DNA of 64,000 nt from Lentzea californiensis (GCF_024648825.1 NZ_JANBBE010000005.1:124001-188000); one strand, 5' to 3'. Counted from the first letter of the stretch, positions 24,971-34,249 are shown. A program made the numbers and translations. The notes: generated by a model not told the origin, from the sequence alone.

Positions 24971-25752
24971 GGCCGCTCGACCGGGATCTTGGCCCGGACG
25001 CGGAACCCGCCGCCGAGCCGCCTGCGCGCGTCCAGGTCGCCACCCAGGGCCGCCACCCGCTCGCGCAGCCCGAGCAACCCGCGCCCCTGTCCGTCCTCGA
25101 AGGACACCCGGTCGCCGGACAACGCGCTGGGCCCCGAGTTCAGCACCTCGACGCGCAAGTGGTGCTCCGCGTACCGGACCGTCACCTCCGCCTGCCGCCC
25201 GTCGCCGTGCTTCAACGCGTTCGTCAGCGCCTCCTGCACGATGCGGTACGCCGTCAGGTCGACACCGGACGGCAACGGCCGCGGCTCACCGGAGACGCGC
25301 ACCTCCACCGGCAGGCCCGCGAAGCACATCCGGTCCACGAGCGAGCTCAGCCGGCTCAGACCTGGTTGCGGCTCCAACAGATCATCGCTGTCGGCCGACG
25401 GCGCGAGCAGGCCGAGCATGTGCCGCAGCTCGGTCATCGTGTCGCGGCCCGCGCTCTCCACCGCCAGCAACGCGTCGGCCGCCTGGCCGGCACCGGTCGA
25501 GAGCACCCGCCGCGCCGCTCCTGCCTGCACGACCATCACGCTCACGTTGTGGCTCACGATGTCGTGCAGCTCCCGCGCGATCCGGGCACGTTCGGCGTCG
25601 ACGGCGCCACGGGCGGCGGACTCCCGTTCCCGCTCCAGCAACCAGCCTCGTTCCTCCACCGCACGGGTGTACGCGCGCCGCGCCCCCGCCAGCCGCACCG
25701 CGAAGTACGCGGCGGCCAGGCAGGCGACGACGGCCACCACCAGCTCCCACAC
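24967..25752 (-). CDS. Sensor histidine kinase, NarL type, short single-helix sensor
   Basis: A 261-residue kinase with one N-terminal transmembrane helix, a short linker, the HisKA_3 box RELHDIVSHNVSVM (His63), N-box QEALTNALKH and G-box GRGLLGLRERV. No separate sensor domain is visible, so it may sense through its membrane helix or through the neighbouring ABC transporter, as in other transporter-linked kinases. Starts at GTG 25752. Confidence 0.9.
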   Translation of the reverse strand: MWELVVAVVACLAAAYFAVRLAGARRAYTRAVEERGWLLERERESAARGAVDAERARIARELHDIVSHNVSVMVVQAGAARRVLSTGAGQAADALLAVESAGRDTMTELRHMLGLLAPSADSDDLLEPQPGLSRLSSLVDRMCFAGLPVEVRVSGEPRPLPSGVDLTAYRIVQEALTNALKHGDGRQAEVTVRYAEHHLRVEVLNSGPSALSGDRVSFEDGQGRGLLGLRERVAALGGDLDARRRLGGGFRVRAKIPVERP

Positions 25753-25889
25753 CGTTCCACTGTCCCAGAGCGGCGATCACCCGCGCGTCAAACCCCGGAT
25801 GCAGGCCCTACACCCACAGGATGACGGTCCCGCCGAGTTACCTCCGCAGACTGACGCCCCCGAACGCGTGGCTGAGCAGGATGGCCGCC
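25753..25889. promoter_or_regulatory. Divergent promoter region between kinase and ABC transporter
   Basis: A 137-base gap containing the control region for both units. GTTACCTCCGCAGACTGACG near 25838-25857 resembles sequences that often precede this kind of NarL-regulated ABC operon, but I could not fix -35/-10 elements or a response-regulator box with confidence. Confidence 0.4.
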
Positions 25890-26582
25890 ATGCAGAACGC
25901 AGACGCCGTCGTCGAGCTGACGAACGTGCGCAAGGAGTACAGCGACTCGACAGCGCTGGACGGGGTGTCGCTCACCGTCCGCGCCGGGGAGGCCGTCGCG
26001 GTGATGGGACCGTCCGGCAGCGGCAAGTCCACGCTGCTCAACATGATCGCGGGCCTCGACCGGCCGACGGCGGGACAGGTGGTGGTGCACGGCACCGACC
26101 TCGGGAAGCTGAACGAGACCGGCCTGGCTCTGTTCCGCCGCAGGGGCGTCGGCATGATCTTCCAGTTCTTCAACCTGCTGGACGACCTCTCGGCGCTCGA
26201 CAACGTCGCCCTCGCCGCCCAGCTCACCGGCACCAAGGCCGGTCAGGCCCGCAAACGCGCGCTGGAACTGTTCGGTGAGCTCGGTATCTCCAGCCGCAGG
26301 AACATCTACCCCGCACAGCTCAGCGGCGGCGAACGGCAGCGCGTCGCGGTGGCGCGGGCGTTGATGAACCGCCCGGCCCTGCTGCTCGCCGACGAACCGA
26401 CCGGCGCGCTCGACAGCAGGTCCGGCGAGCAGGTCATGGACCTGCTGCTCGACCTCAACCAGATCGGCCAGACGCTGCTGCTCGTCACCCACGACGAACG
26501 CCTCGCCACCCGTTGCGCGACGAGGCTGATCGAGGTCGCCGACGGCCGCATCGCCCGCGAGAACAGCCTGGAGCGGGCATGA
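25890..26582 (+). CDS. ABC transporter ATP-binding protein, MacB/LolD type
   Basis: A 230-residue ATPase with Walker A GPSGSGKSTLLN, Q-loop MIFQFFNLL, signature LSGGERQRVAVARAL, Walker B LLLADEPTGALD and the switch His in LVTHDERLA. The ATG at 25890 is preferred over 25881 because AGGA is then eight bases away. Its stop overlaps the permease start (ATGA). Together they form a MacB/FtsX-type mechanotransmission complex, typically for export or sensing of peptides, antibiotics or lipids. Confidence 0.93.
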   Translation: MQNADAVVELTNVRKEYSDSTALDGVSLTVRAGEAVAVMGPSGSGKSTLLNMIAGLDRPTAGQVVVHGTDLGKLNETGLALFRRRGVGMIFQFFNLLDDLSALDNVALAAQLTGTKAGQARKRALELFGELGISSRRNIYPAQLSGGERQRVAVARALMNRPALLLADEPTGALDSRSGEQVMDLLLDLNQIGQTLLLVTHDERLATRCATRLIEVADGRIARENSLERA

Positions 26583-28879
26583 CCGCGGTGTGGTCGGCGG
26601 CCTGGGCGGCAGTCCTGCGCAGGAAGCTGCAGACGATCGTGATCGCCGTCGTGGTCTGCGCCGCCAGTGCGACGCTCGTGATGGCACTCGGCCTGCTGGA
26701 CGCGGCGGCCGCGCCCTTCGACCGGGCCTTCGGCACCCAGCAGGGCGCGCACCTGGCCGCCCAGTACGACGCGGACGAGGCGACCGGCTTCACGAACCCG
26801 GCCGCACAGGCCACCGCCGGACCGTTCCGGCAGGCCACTGTGGACACTTCGGAGGGCGAGGTCTTCCTGGGCGCGCTCACCGTCGTCGGACGGGCCGACC
26901 CCGGGGGACAGGTCGACCGGCTGGCGGTGTCGCAGGGCAGGTGGGCCACCGGCTCCGGGGAGATCGTCCTCAACCGCACACCGGGTGCCGACGGCCGGAT
27001 CGGCCTCGGGTTCCGGGTAGAGCTGCCAGGACGCCCGGCGCTGACCGTCGTCGGGTTCGCCCACTCGGTCACGGGATCCGCCGACGCCTGGGTCACGCCC
27101 GAGCAGGTCGAGGCGCTGCGGCCGGACTCTTTTCAGGTGCTTTACCGGTTCGCCCACGCCGGCACGGCCGCCGAGATGGCCGCGGCGACGGCGGGCGTGC
27201 CGCGCGACGGGCTGCTCGGCACGCTCTCGCACCTCACCGTGAAGGACAAGGCGACTTCCGAGCTCGGCGTGTTCATCCCGTTCCTGATGATCTTCGGGAT
27301 CCTCGGGCTGGCCGTCGCGGTGCTGATCGTCGCGAACGTCGTGAGCGGCGCCGTCGTCGCGGGACTGCGGCACATCGGCATGCTCAAGGCGATCGGCTTC
27401 ACCCCGAACCAGGTCATGGCCGTGTACCTGGTGATGGTCTCGGCACCGGCGGTCGTGGGCTGTGTGCTCGGCACGGTCGCGGGCAACTTCCTCACCAAAC
27501 CGGTCGTGCAGGACGCGGTGGAGGGCTTCGGCGTCGACGAGCTGAGCTTCGCGCCGTGGGTGAACCTCGGCGCCGCGCTGGGCATGCCGTTGCTGGTGGC
27601 GTCGGCCGCGCTCGTCCCGGCACTGCGGGCACGCGGGCTCCCGGCGGCGCGGGCGATCAGCGCGGGCACGACCGCGCACACCGGGCGGGCGCTGCGCGTC
27701 CAGCGCTGGCTGGGCGGTACGGGGTTGCCGCGGTCGGTCAGCCTCGGCCTCGGGATGCCGTTCGCCCGCACCGCCCGCAGTGCGCTGACGCTGGCCTCGG
27801 TCGTGCTCGGCGTCATGACGGTGACTCTCGCGGCCGGCGTGACGATGTCGATGACGGCCTACAACGACGCCGTCCGGCCGCACTTCACCGATCGCGTCGA
27901 GTTGATGGCCGGACCACCGCCGGGGGCACCCGCCTTCCGTCCGGAGGGCGTGGAGGAGCCGGCCGCGACACTGGGCGACGCCGAGGACGAGTCGATGCTG
28001 CGCTCTTTGCCCGGCACGACGGCGGTTCTCGCCGAGACACAACTCGACGCGGAGGTCGCGGGCGGCACCCAGAGGGCCACGATCCTGTTCTACCGCGGTG
28101 ACGTCTCCGCACTCGGTCCGCGGGTGCTGACCGGGCACTGGCCGGACGGACCGGGACAGGTCGCGGTGCCGTCGAGGTTCCTGAACCAGCGCGGGCTCGC
28201 CGTCGGCGACACGATCACCGTGCAGGCACGGGGAAACCGGACGCAGGTGAAGATCGTCGGCGTCGTGCTGACGAACAACGCCGACGAGATCTTCGCCGGC
28301 TGGTCCACTGTGGACGTCCTCGCACCGGGCGCCCGTGCCGCCTCGTACCTGGTGCAGATGGCCACCGGCACCGACCGCGACGCCTACACCGCCGCCGTGA
28401 AGGCCACGGATCCGGGACTGCGCGTCCTGCCGCCGCGCGACGGCACGTCGTCGACCGCCGTGATCATCATCAGCGCGGCCGTCGTGCTGACGCTGGTGCT
28501 GGGCGCGGTCGCCGCTCTCGGGGTGTTCAACACCGTCGTCCTCAACGCCCGCGAACGGCGCCGCGACCTGGGCATGCTCAAGTCGATCGGCATGACCCCG
28601 CGCCAGGTCACCGTGCTGCTCGTGACGTCCATGGGCGCCCTGGGAGTGCTCGGCGGACTGGTCGGGGTGCCCGTCGGCGTCGCCGTGCACCAGGTCGTCG
28701 TGCCTTTGATGGCGCACGCGGGCCAGGCCGACGCCGTCGACATCCTGATGAACGTCTACCACGCGCCGCTGCTCGCACTGCTGGCCCTCACCGGCGTCGT
28801 CATCGCCGTGCTGGGAGCCGTCGTGCCGGCCAGGGGAGCGGCGCGCCTCTCGATCGCCACCGTCCTGCACAACGAATAG
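26579..28879 (+). CDS. FtsX-like ABC permease
   Basis: A 766-residue permease with the duplicated FtsX layout: one helix and a large extracytoplasmic domain, three helices around 240-370, a further helix and second exported domain, then three helices near the C-terminus. Typical FtsX phrases appear twice (GMLKAIGFTPNQV and LGMLKSIGMTPRQV). It is coupled to the ATPase by ATGA. The penicillin acylase gene starts 11 bases after its stop, so transporter and secreted acylase are probably one operon. Confidence 0.92.
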   Translation: MTAVWSAAWAAVLRRKLQTIVIAVVVCAASATLVMALGLLDAAAAPFDRAFGTQQGAHLAAQYDADEATGFTNPAAQATAGPFRQATVDTSEGEVFLGALTVVGRADPGGQVDRLAVSQGRWATGSGEIVLNRTPGADGRIGLGFRVELPGRPALTVVGFAHSVTGSADAWVTPEQVEALRPDSFQVLYRFAHAGTAAEMAAATAGVPRDGLLGTLSHLTVKDKATSELGVFIPFLMIFGILGLAVAVLIVANVVSGAVVAGLRHIGMLKAIGFTPNQVMAVYLVMVSAPAVVGCVLGTVAGNFLTKPVVQDAVEGFGVDELSFAPWVNLGAALGMPLLVASAALVPALRARGLPAARAISAGTTAHTGRALRVQRWLGGTGLPRSVSLGLGMPFARTARSALTLASVVLGVMTVTLAAGVTMSMTAYNDAVRPHFTDRVELMAGPPPGAPAFRPEGVEEPAATLGDAEDESMLRSLPGTTAVLAETQLDAEVAGGTQRATILFYRGDVSALGPRVLTGHWPDGPGQVAVPSRFLNQRGLAVGDTITVQARGNRTQVKIVGVVLTNNADEIFAGWSTVDVLAPGARAASYLVQMATGTDRDAYTAAVKATDPGLRVLPPRDGTSSTAVIIISAAVVLTLVLGAVAALGVFNTVVLNARERRRDLGMLKSIGMTPRQVTVLLVTSMGALGVLGGLVGVPVGVAVHQVVVPLMAHAGQADAVDILMNVYHAPLLALLALTGVVIAVLGAVVPARGAARLSIATVLHNE

Positions 28880-28890
28880 GGGGATCACCA

Positions 28891-31071
28891 ATGCGCAGGT
28901 TCATCGCGTTATCACTTGTGGTGGCAGGAGTTCTAGCCACCAGTCCACCCGCGGTCGCCGGTGGGGGCACGCTGATCAGACGGACCTCCTACGGCATCCC
29001 GCACGTGCTCGCCGACGACTACCGCGGTGCGGGCCAAGGCCTCGGGTACGCGTTCGCGCAGGACAACGCCTGTGTGATGGCCGAGATCGTCGTGACGCTG
29101 GCGGCCGAGCGGTCCCGCTGGTTCGGGCAGGAGAACGAGGCCAGTGATCTCTACTACCAGCGGCTCAACCAGTCCTCGGTGGTCGAACGGCAACTCGCCC
29201 GCGGCCCGTCGAAGCAGGCGAAGGACCTGGTGCGCGGGTACGTGGCCGGCTTCAACCGCTACCTCACCGAGAACGGCCTGCCCACCGCCTGCGCGGCCTA
29301 CGCGCGGCCGATCACCGAGATCGACGTCTGGCGGCGCGTCCACCAGGTGGCCGGGCTCACCGGCAGCGAAGGGTTCCAGGAGCAACTCGTGTCGGCGCAG
29401 CCTCCGGGATCGGCGGTCACCGCGCCCGCCCGCGTCGCGACGGAACGCCCCGGCAGCAACGGCATCGCCCTCGGCAGGGACGCGACGGTGCCGGGCACCG
29501 GCATGGTGCTCGGCAACCCGCACTTCGACTGGGACGACACCTGGCGCTTCTACCAGCACCACCTCACGATCCCCGGTGAGCTCAACGTCAGCGGCGCCGG
29601 CCTGTACGGCGTGCCGGTCGTCAACATCGGCCACAACGACAGGCTCGGCTGGACCCACACGGCGTCCGAGGCGCAGACGATCACGCTCTCGAAGCTCACG
29701 CTCGTCCCCGGCGACCCGACCAGCTACGTCGTGGACGGCAAGGCGCACCGCATGATCGCCGAACAGGTCACCGCCGGCGGCACCACGAGAACCCTCTACC
29801 GCACCCCGGACGGCCCGGTGGTCGAGGACGACCGCGCGTTGCAGTGGACGGACACCAGCGCGTTCGTCCTGCGCGACGCCAACCACGGCAACCTGCAGGT
29901 CGTCGACCAGTGGCTCGCCATCGCCCGCGCCCGCAGCGTTTCCGACCTGCACAAGGCTCTTGTGCGTCACCAGGCCCTGCCGTGGGTCAACACGCTCGCC
30001 TCGGACGCCACCGGCACCGCCTACTTCGGTGACGTCCAGGTGGTCCCGCACGTGACCGACGAGCAGCGAACCCGGTGCGACGCCGACACACCCATCGGTC
30101 TGGTGGTCCTCGACGGCAGCCGGTCGGACTGCGGCTGGGGCACCGACCCCGACGCCGTGACACCGGGCAGGTTCGGCCCAGGCCGGTTGCCGCACCTGAT
30201 CCGGCGCGACCACGTGAGCAACATGAACGACAGCGCGTGGCTCGCCAACCCGGCCGCACCGCTGACCGGCTACCCGTCGATCGTCGGCGACGTGGGCACC
30301 GAACGTTCCGCGCGCACCCGCGTGGGCCTGGACATGATTGGTACCAACGACTTCACGCTGTCCACTCTGGAATCCGCGATGGTCGGCAACCGCAACCTCA
30401 CCGCCGAACAGGGCAGGGCCGCCGTCGTGGCGATGTGCCAGGCGAACCCGTCCCTGCCCGCGAACGACGGTCAGCTCGTGGACGTCCGCACGGCCTGCGC
30501 GGCGCTCGCTGCCTGGCCGGGAACCGGTGACACCGGCGAATGGAGCCGCGGCGCGTACTTCTGGCGGTCGTTCCTGACGTTGACCGGTCGCCCCGGCACC
30601 AGCCTGTGGCAGGTGCCGTTCGACCCGGCCGACCCCGTCCACACCCCGCGCGGCATCAACGCGAACGACCCCGGGGTCCAGCGGGCCTTCGCCGAGGCGG
30701 TGCGGATGTTCGCGGCCGCCGGAGTCGCGGTGGACGTGCCACTCGACGCCGTGCAGCAGTACGAGGGCATCCCGATCCACGGGTGCCGCGGCCCGGAAGG
30801 CTGCTTCAACGTCATCTCGGTGCCCGGCCCGCCCAGGCCGGACATGGATCCCGGCATCCCGCACGGCACCAGTTTCGTGATGGCGGTGGAGCTGACGAGG
30901 AACGGCCCGCGGATGAGCTCGATGCTGGTCTACGGCCAGTCCGCGGACCCGGCCTCGCCGCACCACACCGACCAGGCCCGGCTGTACGCGAAGAAGCAGT
31001 GGGTCAAGGGGGAGTTCACCGAACGGGAGATCGCGGCCAACCCGGATCTCAGCGTTCGCCGTCTCCGCTGA
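28891..31071 (+). CDS. Penicillin acylase family Ntn-hydrolase (lipopeptide or AHL acylase type)
   Basis: A 726-residue secreted precursor with a signal peptide about 1-23, an alpha segment, a spacer and then the beta segment whose new N-terminal Ser189 would be freed by autocleavage at Gly188-Ser189 (PGSNGIALG). Asn residues and the GHND and GNPHFDW blocks fit the family. Relatives include aculeacin A acylase, AhlM-type homoserine-lactone acylases and cephalosporin acylases, which remove acyl chains from lipopeptides or signals. The ATG has GGGGGATCACC upstream and follows the ABC permease closely, so deacylation of a molecule handled by the transporter is plausible. The 3' end overlaps the converging hydratase gene by 23 bases. 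Confidence 0.9.
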   Translation: MRRFIALSLVVAGVLATSPPAVAGGGTLIRRTSYGIPHVLADDYRGAGQGLGYAFAQDNACVMAEIVVTLAAERSRWFGQENEASDLYYQRLNQSSVVERQLARGPSKQAKDLVRGYVAGFNRYLTENGLPTACAAYARPITEIDVWRRVHQVAGLTGSEGFQEQLVSAQPPGSAVTAPARVATERPGSNGIALGRDATVPGTGMVLGNPHFDWDDTWRFYQHHLTIPGELNVSGAGLYGVPVVNIGHNDRLGWTHTASEAQTITLSKLTLVPGDPTSYVVDGKAHRMIAEQVTAGGTTRTLYRTPDGPVVEDDRALQWTDTSAFVLRDANHGNLQVVDQWLAIARARSVSDLHKALVRHQALPWVNTLASDATGTAYFGDVQVVPHVTDEQRTRCDADTPIGLVVLDGSRSDCGWGTDPDAVTPGRFGPGRLPHLIRRDHVSNMNDSAWLANPAAPLTGYPSIVGDVGTERSARTRVGLDMIGTNDFTLSTLESAMVGNRNLTAEQGRAAVVAMCQANPSLPANDGQLVDVRTACAALAAWPGTGDTGEWSRGAYFWRSFLTLTGRPGTSLWQVPFDPADPVHTPRGINANDPGVQRAFAEAVRMFAAAGVAVDVPLDAVQQYEGIPIHGCRGPEGCFNVISVPGPPRPDMDPGIPHGTSFVMAVELTRNGPRMSSMLVYGQSADPASPHHTDQARLYAKKQWVKGEFTEREIAANPDLSVRRLR

Positions 31072-31834
31072 ACTCGCCTTGCCGTCCGGCGCCGCCCGCG
31101 AACCGGGCGGCGCCGGCGACCCCTTCCCGTGCCACGATCGGCACGCCCGCCGCACCTTCCGCCCGCAACGCGTCCGCCAGCGGCAGGTCCAGCCCGCCGT
31201 AGGTGGACGCCCGGTCGGCCAGCACGCACTCGAACGGGAACCCGGCGATCTGCCCGGCCAGCTCCAGCGCCGCCGCCACCGCCTGCCCCGGCTCGACCAC
31301 CCGGTTCGCCAGCCCGATCGCCAGTGCCTCCTCGGCGTGCACCGGCCGGCCGGTCAGGATCAGGTCCAACGCCCGCCCCAGTCCCACGATCCGGGGCAAC
31401 CGCACGGTCCCGCCGTCGATCAACGGCACGCCCCACCGCCGGCAGAACACCCCGAACACGGCGTCGCTCTCGACCACTCGCAGGTCGGCCACCAGCGCCA
31501 GCTCCAGCCCGCCCGCCACCGCGTACCCGCTGACGGCCGCGATCAGCGGCTTGCTCAGCCGCAACCGGGTCGGCCCCATCGGCCCGGCCCCACCGCCCGA
31601 GGGGTCGAGCTCGTTGCGCCGGGCCGGATCTCCGACAGAGGTCAGGTCCGCCCCGGCGCAGAACGTCCCGCCCTCGCCGGCGAGCACCGCCACCCGTTGC
31701 GACGGGTCCGCCTCGAACGCCAGGAACGCGTCCCGCAGCGCGGCGGCCATCGGCCCGTCGACCGCGTTGCGCCGGTCCGGGCGATTCATCCTGATCAACG
31801 TCGTCGTGCCGGTGATCTCCACCATGACGTCCAT
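31049..31834 (-). CDS. Enoyl-CoA hydratase/isomerase family protein
   Basis: A 261-residue crotonase-fold enzyme. The oxyanion-hole segment GTFCAGADL and the second loop SGYAVAGGLELALVADLRV are present, with the glutamates expected for hydration near residues 105-140. It begins MDVMVEITG after GGAGGTCAC. It probably hydrates or isomerises an enoyl-CoA in fatty-acid or other acyl-CoA degradation. It stands alone on the minus strand between the acylase and the oxidoreductase operon. The substrate cannot be told from sequence. Confidence 0.9.
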   Translation of the reverse strand: MDVMVEITGTTTLIRMNRPDRRNAVDGPMAAALRDAFLAFEADPSQRVAVLAGEGGTFCAGADLTSVGDPARRNELDPSGGGAGPMGPTRLRLSKPLIAAVSGYAVAGGLELALVADLRVVESDAVFGVFCRRWGVPLIDGGTVRLPRIVGLGRALDLILTGRPVHAEEALAIGLANRVVEPGQAVAAALELAGQIAGFPFECVLADRASTYGGLDLPLADALRAEGAAGVPIVAREGVAGAARFAGGAGRQGEFSGDGER

Positions 31835-31889
31835 GTGACCTCCGTGATCAGCAGTGGCGTTCGGCGCGCCGCTGGCGTCTACTGACACG

Positions 31890-32489
31890 ATGCCAATCGT
31901 CTCTCCCGGTTTCACCGGGCGACGCCAGTCACCGGACGTGCAGTTGCCGCCCGGCCAGTACCTGGCAGAGGACTTCCCGGTCCTCACGGCGGGGCCGACG
32001 CCGCGCGTGACGACCGACCGGTGGCAGTTCACGATCAACACCGAGGCCGGTCAGCGCTACGACTGGTCGTGGCAGCAGCTGATGGAGCTGCCCGCGGAGA
32101 AGATCACCACGGACATCCACTGCGTGACCAAGTGGTCCAAGCTCGGCACCCGCTGGAAGGGCGTCTCGCTGGACGTGCTGCTGGAGGACGTCGAGACGGC
32201 CGCCGACTACGCGCTCGTCCAGTCCTACGGCGGCTACACCACGAACCTGCCGCTGGAGGACCTGGTCGACGGCCAGGCGTGGGTCGCGTACCGGTACGAC
32301 GGCGACGAGCTCACGCCCGAGCACGGCGGGCCGGCGCGCTTGCTGGTGCCGCACCTGTACTTCTGGAAGTCGGCGAAGTGGGTCCGCGGGATCCAGTTGC
32401 TGCTCGAGGACGAACCCGGCTTCTGGGAAAGCGCGGGCTACCACGACTACGGAGACCCATGGCGCGAGCAGCGGTACCAGGGCGACTGA
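31890..32489 (+). CDS. Molybdopterin-dependent oxidoreductase (sulfite oxidase-like domain)
   Basis: A 199-residue stand-alone oxidoreductase molybdopterin-binding domain of the MsrP/sulfite oxidase fold. IHCVTKWSKLGTRWKGV carries the probable Mo-ligand cysteine, and YFWKSAKWVRGIQL is the typical C-terminal motif. No Tat or Sec signal is evident, so it is probably cytoplasmic. The next gene, a flavin reductase, overlaps its 3' end by 31 bases and is the likely electron partner. The substrate is unknown. It is the first gene of a four-gene operon. Confidence 0.88.
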   Translation: MPIVSPGFTGRRQSPDVQLPPGQYLAEDFPVLTAGPTPRVTTDRWQFTINTEAGQRYDWSWQQLMELPAEKITTDIHCVTKWSKLGTRWKGVSLDVLLEDVETAADYALVQSYGGYTTNLPLEDLVDGQAWVAYRYDGDELTPEHGGPARLLVPHLYFWKSAKWVRGIQLLLEDEPGFWESAGYHDYGDPWREQRYQGD

Positions 32490-33199
32490 CCTGGCGGGTG
32501 GCCGAACTGGCCGGGGCCACCGACATCACGAAGAGCGCGCGCGGCCTGGTGTTCGACGTGCCCGGCTGGCCGGGACACCTGCCGGGCCAGCACGTCGACG
32601 TGCGCCTGACCGCCGAGGACGGCTACTCGGTGCAGCGCAGCTACTCGATCTCCTCCGCACCGGACGGGGAGCGGTTCGAGCTGAGCGTGCAGCGCGTCGA
32701 GGACGGAGAGGTGTCGCCGTACCTGTGCGACGTGCTCTCGCCCGGCGACCAGATCGAGCTGCGCGGCCCGGTCGGCGGCTGGTTCGTCTGGCGTGCGACC
32801 GACCAGGCACCGGTGACGCTCGTGGCGGGCGGGTCGGGCATCGCACCGTTGATGGCGATGATCCGCACGCGGGCCGCGGAGGGCAGCAGGGTGCCGTTCC
32901 GGCTGATCTACTCGGTGCGCACGCCCGAGGACGTCTACTACGCCGACGAGCTGCGGAGGCGCGCCCGTGAGGACAGTGGCCTCGACGTCCACCTCGTGCA
33001 CACCCGACAAGCCCCGGAAGGCTCACCCGAGCCACCGGGACGCCTGGGTCTCGCGACGCTCAACACCCACGCCTGGCCCGCCGACTTCACCCCGAACGTC
33101 TTCGTGTGCGGACCGACCGGGTTCGTCGAGACGGTGTCCGACATCTTCGTCGCGCTGGGCCACGACCCCCGCCGCGTCCGCACCGAACGCTTCGGCTGA
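32459..33199 (+). CDS. FAD/NAD(P)H oxidoreductase (ferredoxin reductase-like)
   Basis: A 246-residue reductase with FAD-binding RSYSISSAP, NAD-binding VAGGSGIAPLMAMIR and a C-terminal VFVCGPTGFVETV. There is no iron-sulfur domain. The ATG lies inside the oxidoreductase gene, preceded by GGAGACCC. It should move electrons between NAD(P)H and the molybdopterin protein made from the same mRNA. Confidence 0.9.
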   Translation: MARAAVPGRLTWRVAELAGATDITKSARGLVFDVPGWPGHLPGQHVDVRLTAEDGYSVQRSYSISSAPDGERFELSVQRVEDGEVSPYLCDVLSPGDQIELRGPVGGWFVWRATDQAPVTLVAGGSGIAPLMAMIRTRAAEGSRVPFRLIYSVRTPEDVYYADELRRRAREDSGLDVHLVHTRQAPEGSPEPPGRLGLATLNTHAWPADFTPNVFVCGPTGFVETVSDIFVALGHDPRRVRTERFG

Positions 33200-33212
33200 C
33201 AGGAGAGCACCG

Positions 33213-33470
33213 ATGAGCCATGTGGACGGGAACGCGCTGGCGGGGGACCTCCGCGAGATCTTCGCGGTGGACCTGACCGTCGCGACCGGGCAGTGCTCGG
33301 GCTGCGGGTACAAGGGTCCGGTGGCGAGCCTGCGCGTCTACCAGAACGCGCCGGGCATCGTCGCGCGGTGCCCGCACTGCGACGAGGTCGTGCTGCGGCT
33401 GGTCCGCGGACGCGACCGCGCGTGGCTGGACCTGCGCGGCACGGTGAGCCTGGAGATCCCGCTGCCGTGA
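33213..33470 (+). CDS. Small zinc-ribbon protein (DUF6510-like)
   Basis: An 85-residue protein with two CxxC knuckles, CSGC (28-31) and CPHC (53-56), forming a zinc ribbon or rubredoxin-like site. The start has AGGAGAGCACC upstream. It is the third gene after the molybdopterin protein and flavin reductase. The repeated company of these three gene types suggests a small redox module in which this protein may be a carrier or assembly factor; that is inference. Confidence 0.8.
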   Translation: MSHVDGNALAGDLREIFAVDLTVATGQCSGCGYKGPVASLRVYQNAPGIVARCPHCDEVVLRLVRGRDRAWLDLRGTVSLEIPLP

Positions 33471-33478
33471 GGAAGGCG

Positions 33479-34120
33479 ATGAACCTGGCCTGCCAGGCGG
33501 TGCTGTTCGACATGGACGGCGTGCTGACCGACTCGACGCTCTCCGCCGAACGCGCGTGGACGCAGTGGGCGCACGAGTTCGGCGTCGACCCGGAACAGGT
33601 CCTGCGCGGCCTGCACGGCCGTCGTGCCACGGATACCGTCCGCATGCACGTGCCCGCCTCCGCGCACGCCGGCGCGTTGCGGCGGATCAACGAGATCGAG
33701 GTCGCCGACGCCGGCTCGACCGCGCCGATCCCCGGAGCCCGCGAGCTGGTGGACTCGCTGCCGGGGAACTGGGCGGTGGTCACGTCCGCTCCGCCCGAAC
33801 TGCTCGCGGTCCGGCTGGCCGCGGTGGGGATCCCGTTGCCGTCCGTGGTCATCAACGGCGACGACGTGACGCACGGCAAGCCCGACCCCGAGGGCTACCT
33901 GAAGGCGGCGGGCAAGCTCGGGCTGCCGATCGGGGAGTGCGTCGTCTTCGAGGACAGCGGCAACGGCGTCGCCGCGGGTCTCGCCGCCGAGGCCGCCACC
34001 GTGGTCGGCGTCGGCTCCGGTGCTCTGCACACACCCGCGCCGATCGTCGTGCCTGACCTGCGGGCCGTCCGGTGGACCGGGCACGGCATCGAGGTCACCG
34101 AGGACCTCCGCGCCTCGTAA
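33479..34120 (+). CDS. HAD family phosphatase (beta-phosphoglucomutase/sugar phosphatase-like)
   Basis: A 213-residue HAD hydrolase: motif I FDMDGVLTDS, motif II VTSAPP, the lysine loop HGKPDPEGYLKAAG and motif IV VFEDSGNGVAAG, with a helical cap after motif I. These features fit sugar-phosphate phosphatases or beta-phosphoglucomutase relatives. The ATG at 33479 with GAGGA upstream is preferred over an overlapping GTG at 33467. It is the last gene of the oxidoreductase operon and directly precedes the glycan island, so a role with sugar phosphates is possible. Confidence 0.88.
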   Translation: MNLACQAVLFDMDGVLTDSTLSAERAWTQWAHEFGVDPEQVLRGLHGRRATDTVRMHVPASAHAGALRRINEIEVADAGSTAPIPGARELVDSLPGNWAVVTSAPPELLAVRLAAVGIPLPSVVINGDDVTHGKPDPEGYLKAAGKLGLPIGECVVFEDSGNGVAAGLAAEAATVVGVGSGALHTPAPIVVPDLRAVRWTGHGIEVTEDLRAS

Positions 34121-34205
34121 CGTCCCGGAAACCTGTCCGGTTTGACATGCCCGATACCTCCGTTCGGCCGTAGCCCGGTTGTTGAATCGTGTGCGTTGAT
34201 GTGTG

Positions 34206-34227
34206 GGAGCGCTCTTACAACGTTGTA
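34206..34227. promoter_or_regulatory. Double LacI-type operator before the GH2 gene
   Basis: GAGCGCTC (34206-34213) is followed directly by a second perfect palindrome, TTACAACGTTGTAA (34214-34227). The first matches the operator core found five times in this island. Both lie 23-44 bases before the GH2 ATG. Confidence 0.65.
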
Positions 34228-34249
34228 AAAACGAAGGGGATCTTCGCTG

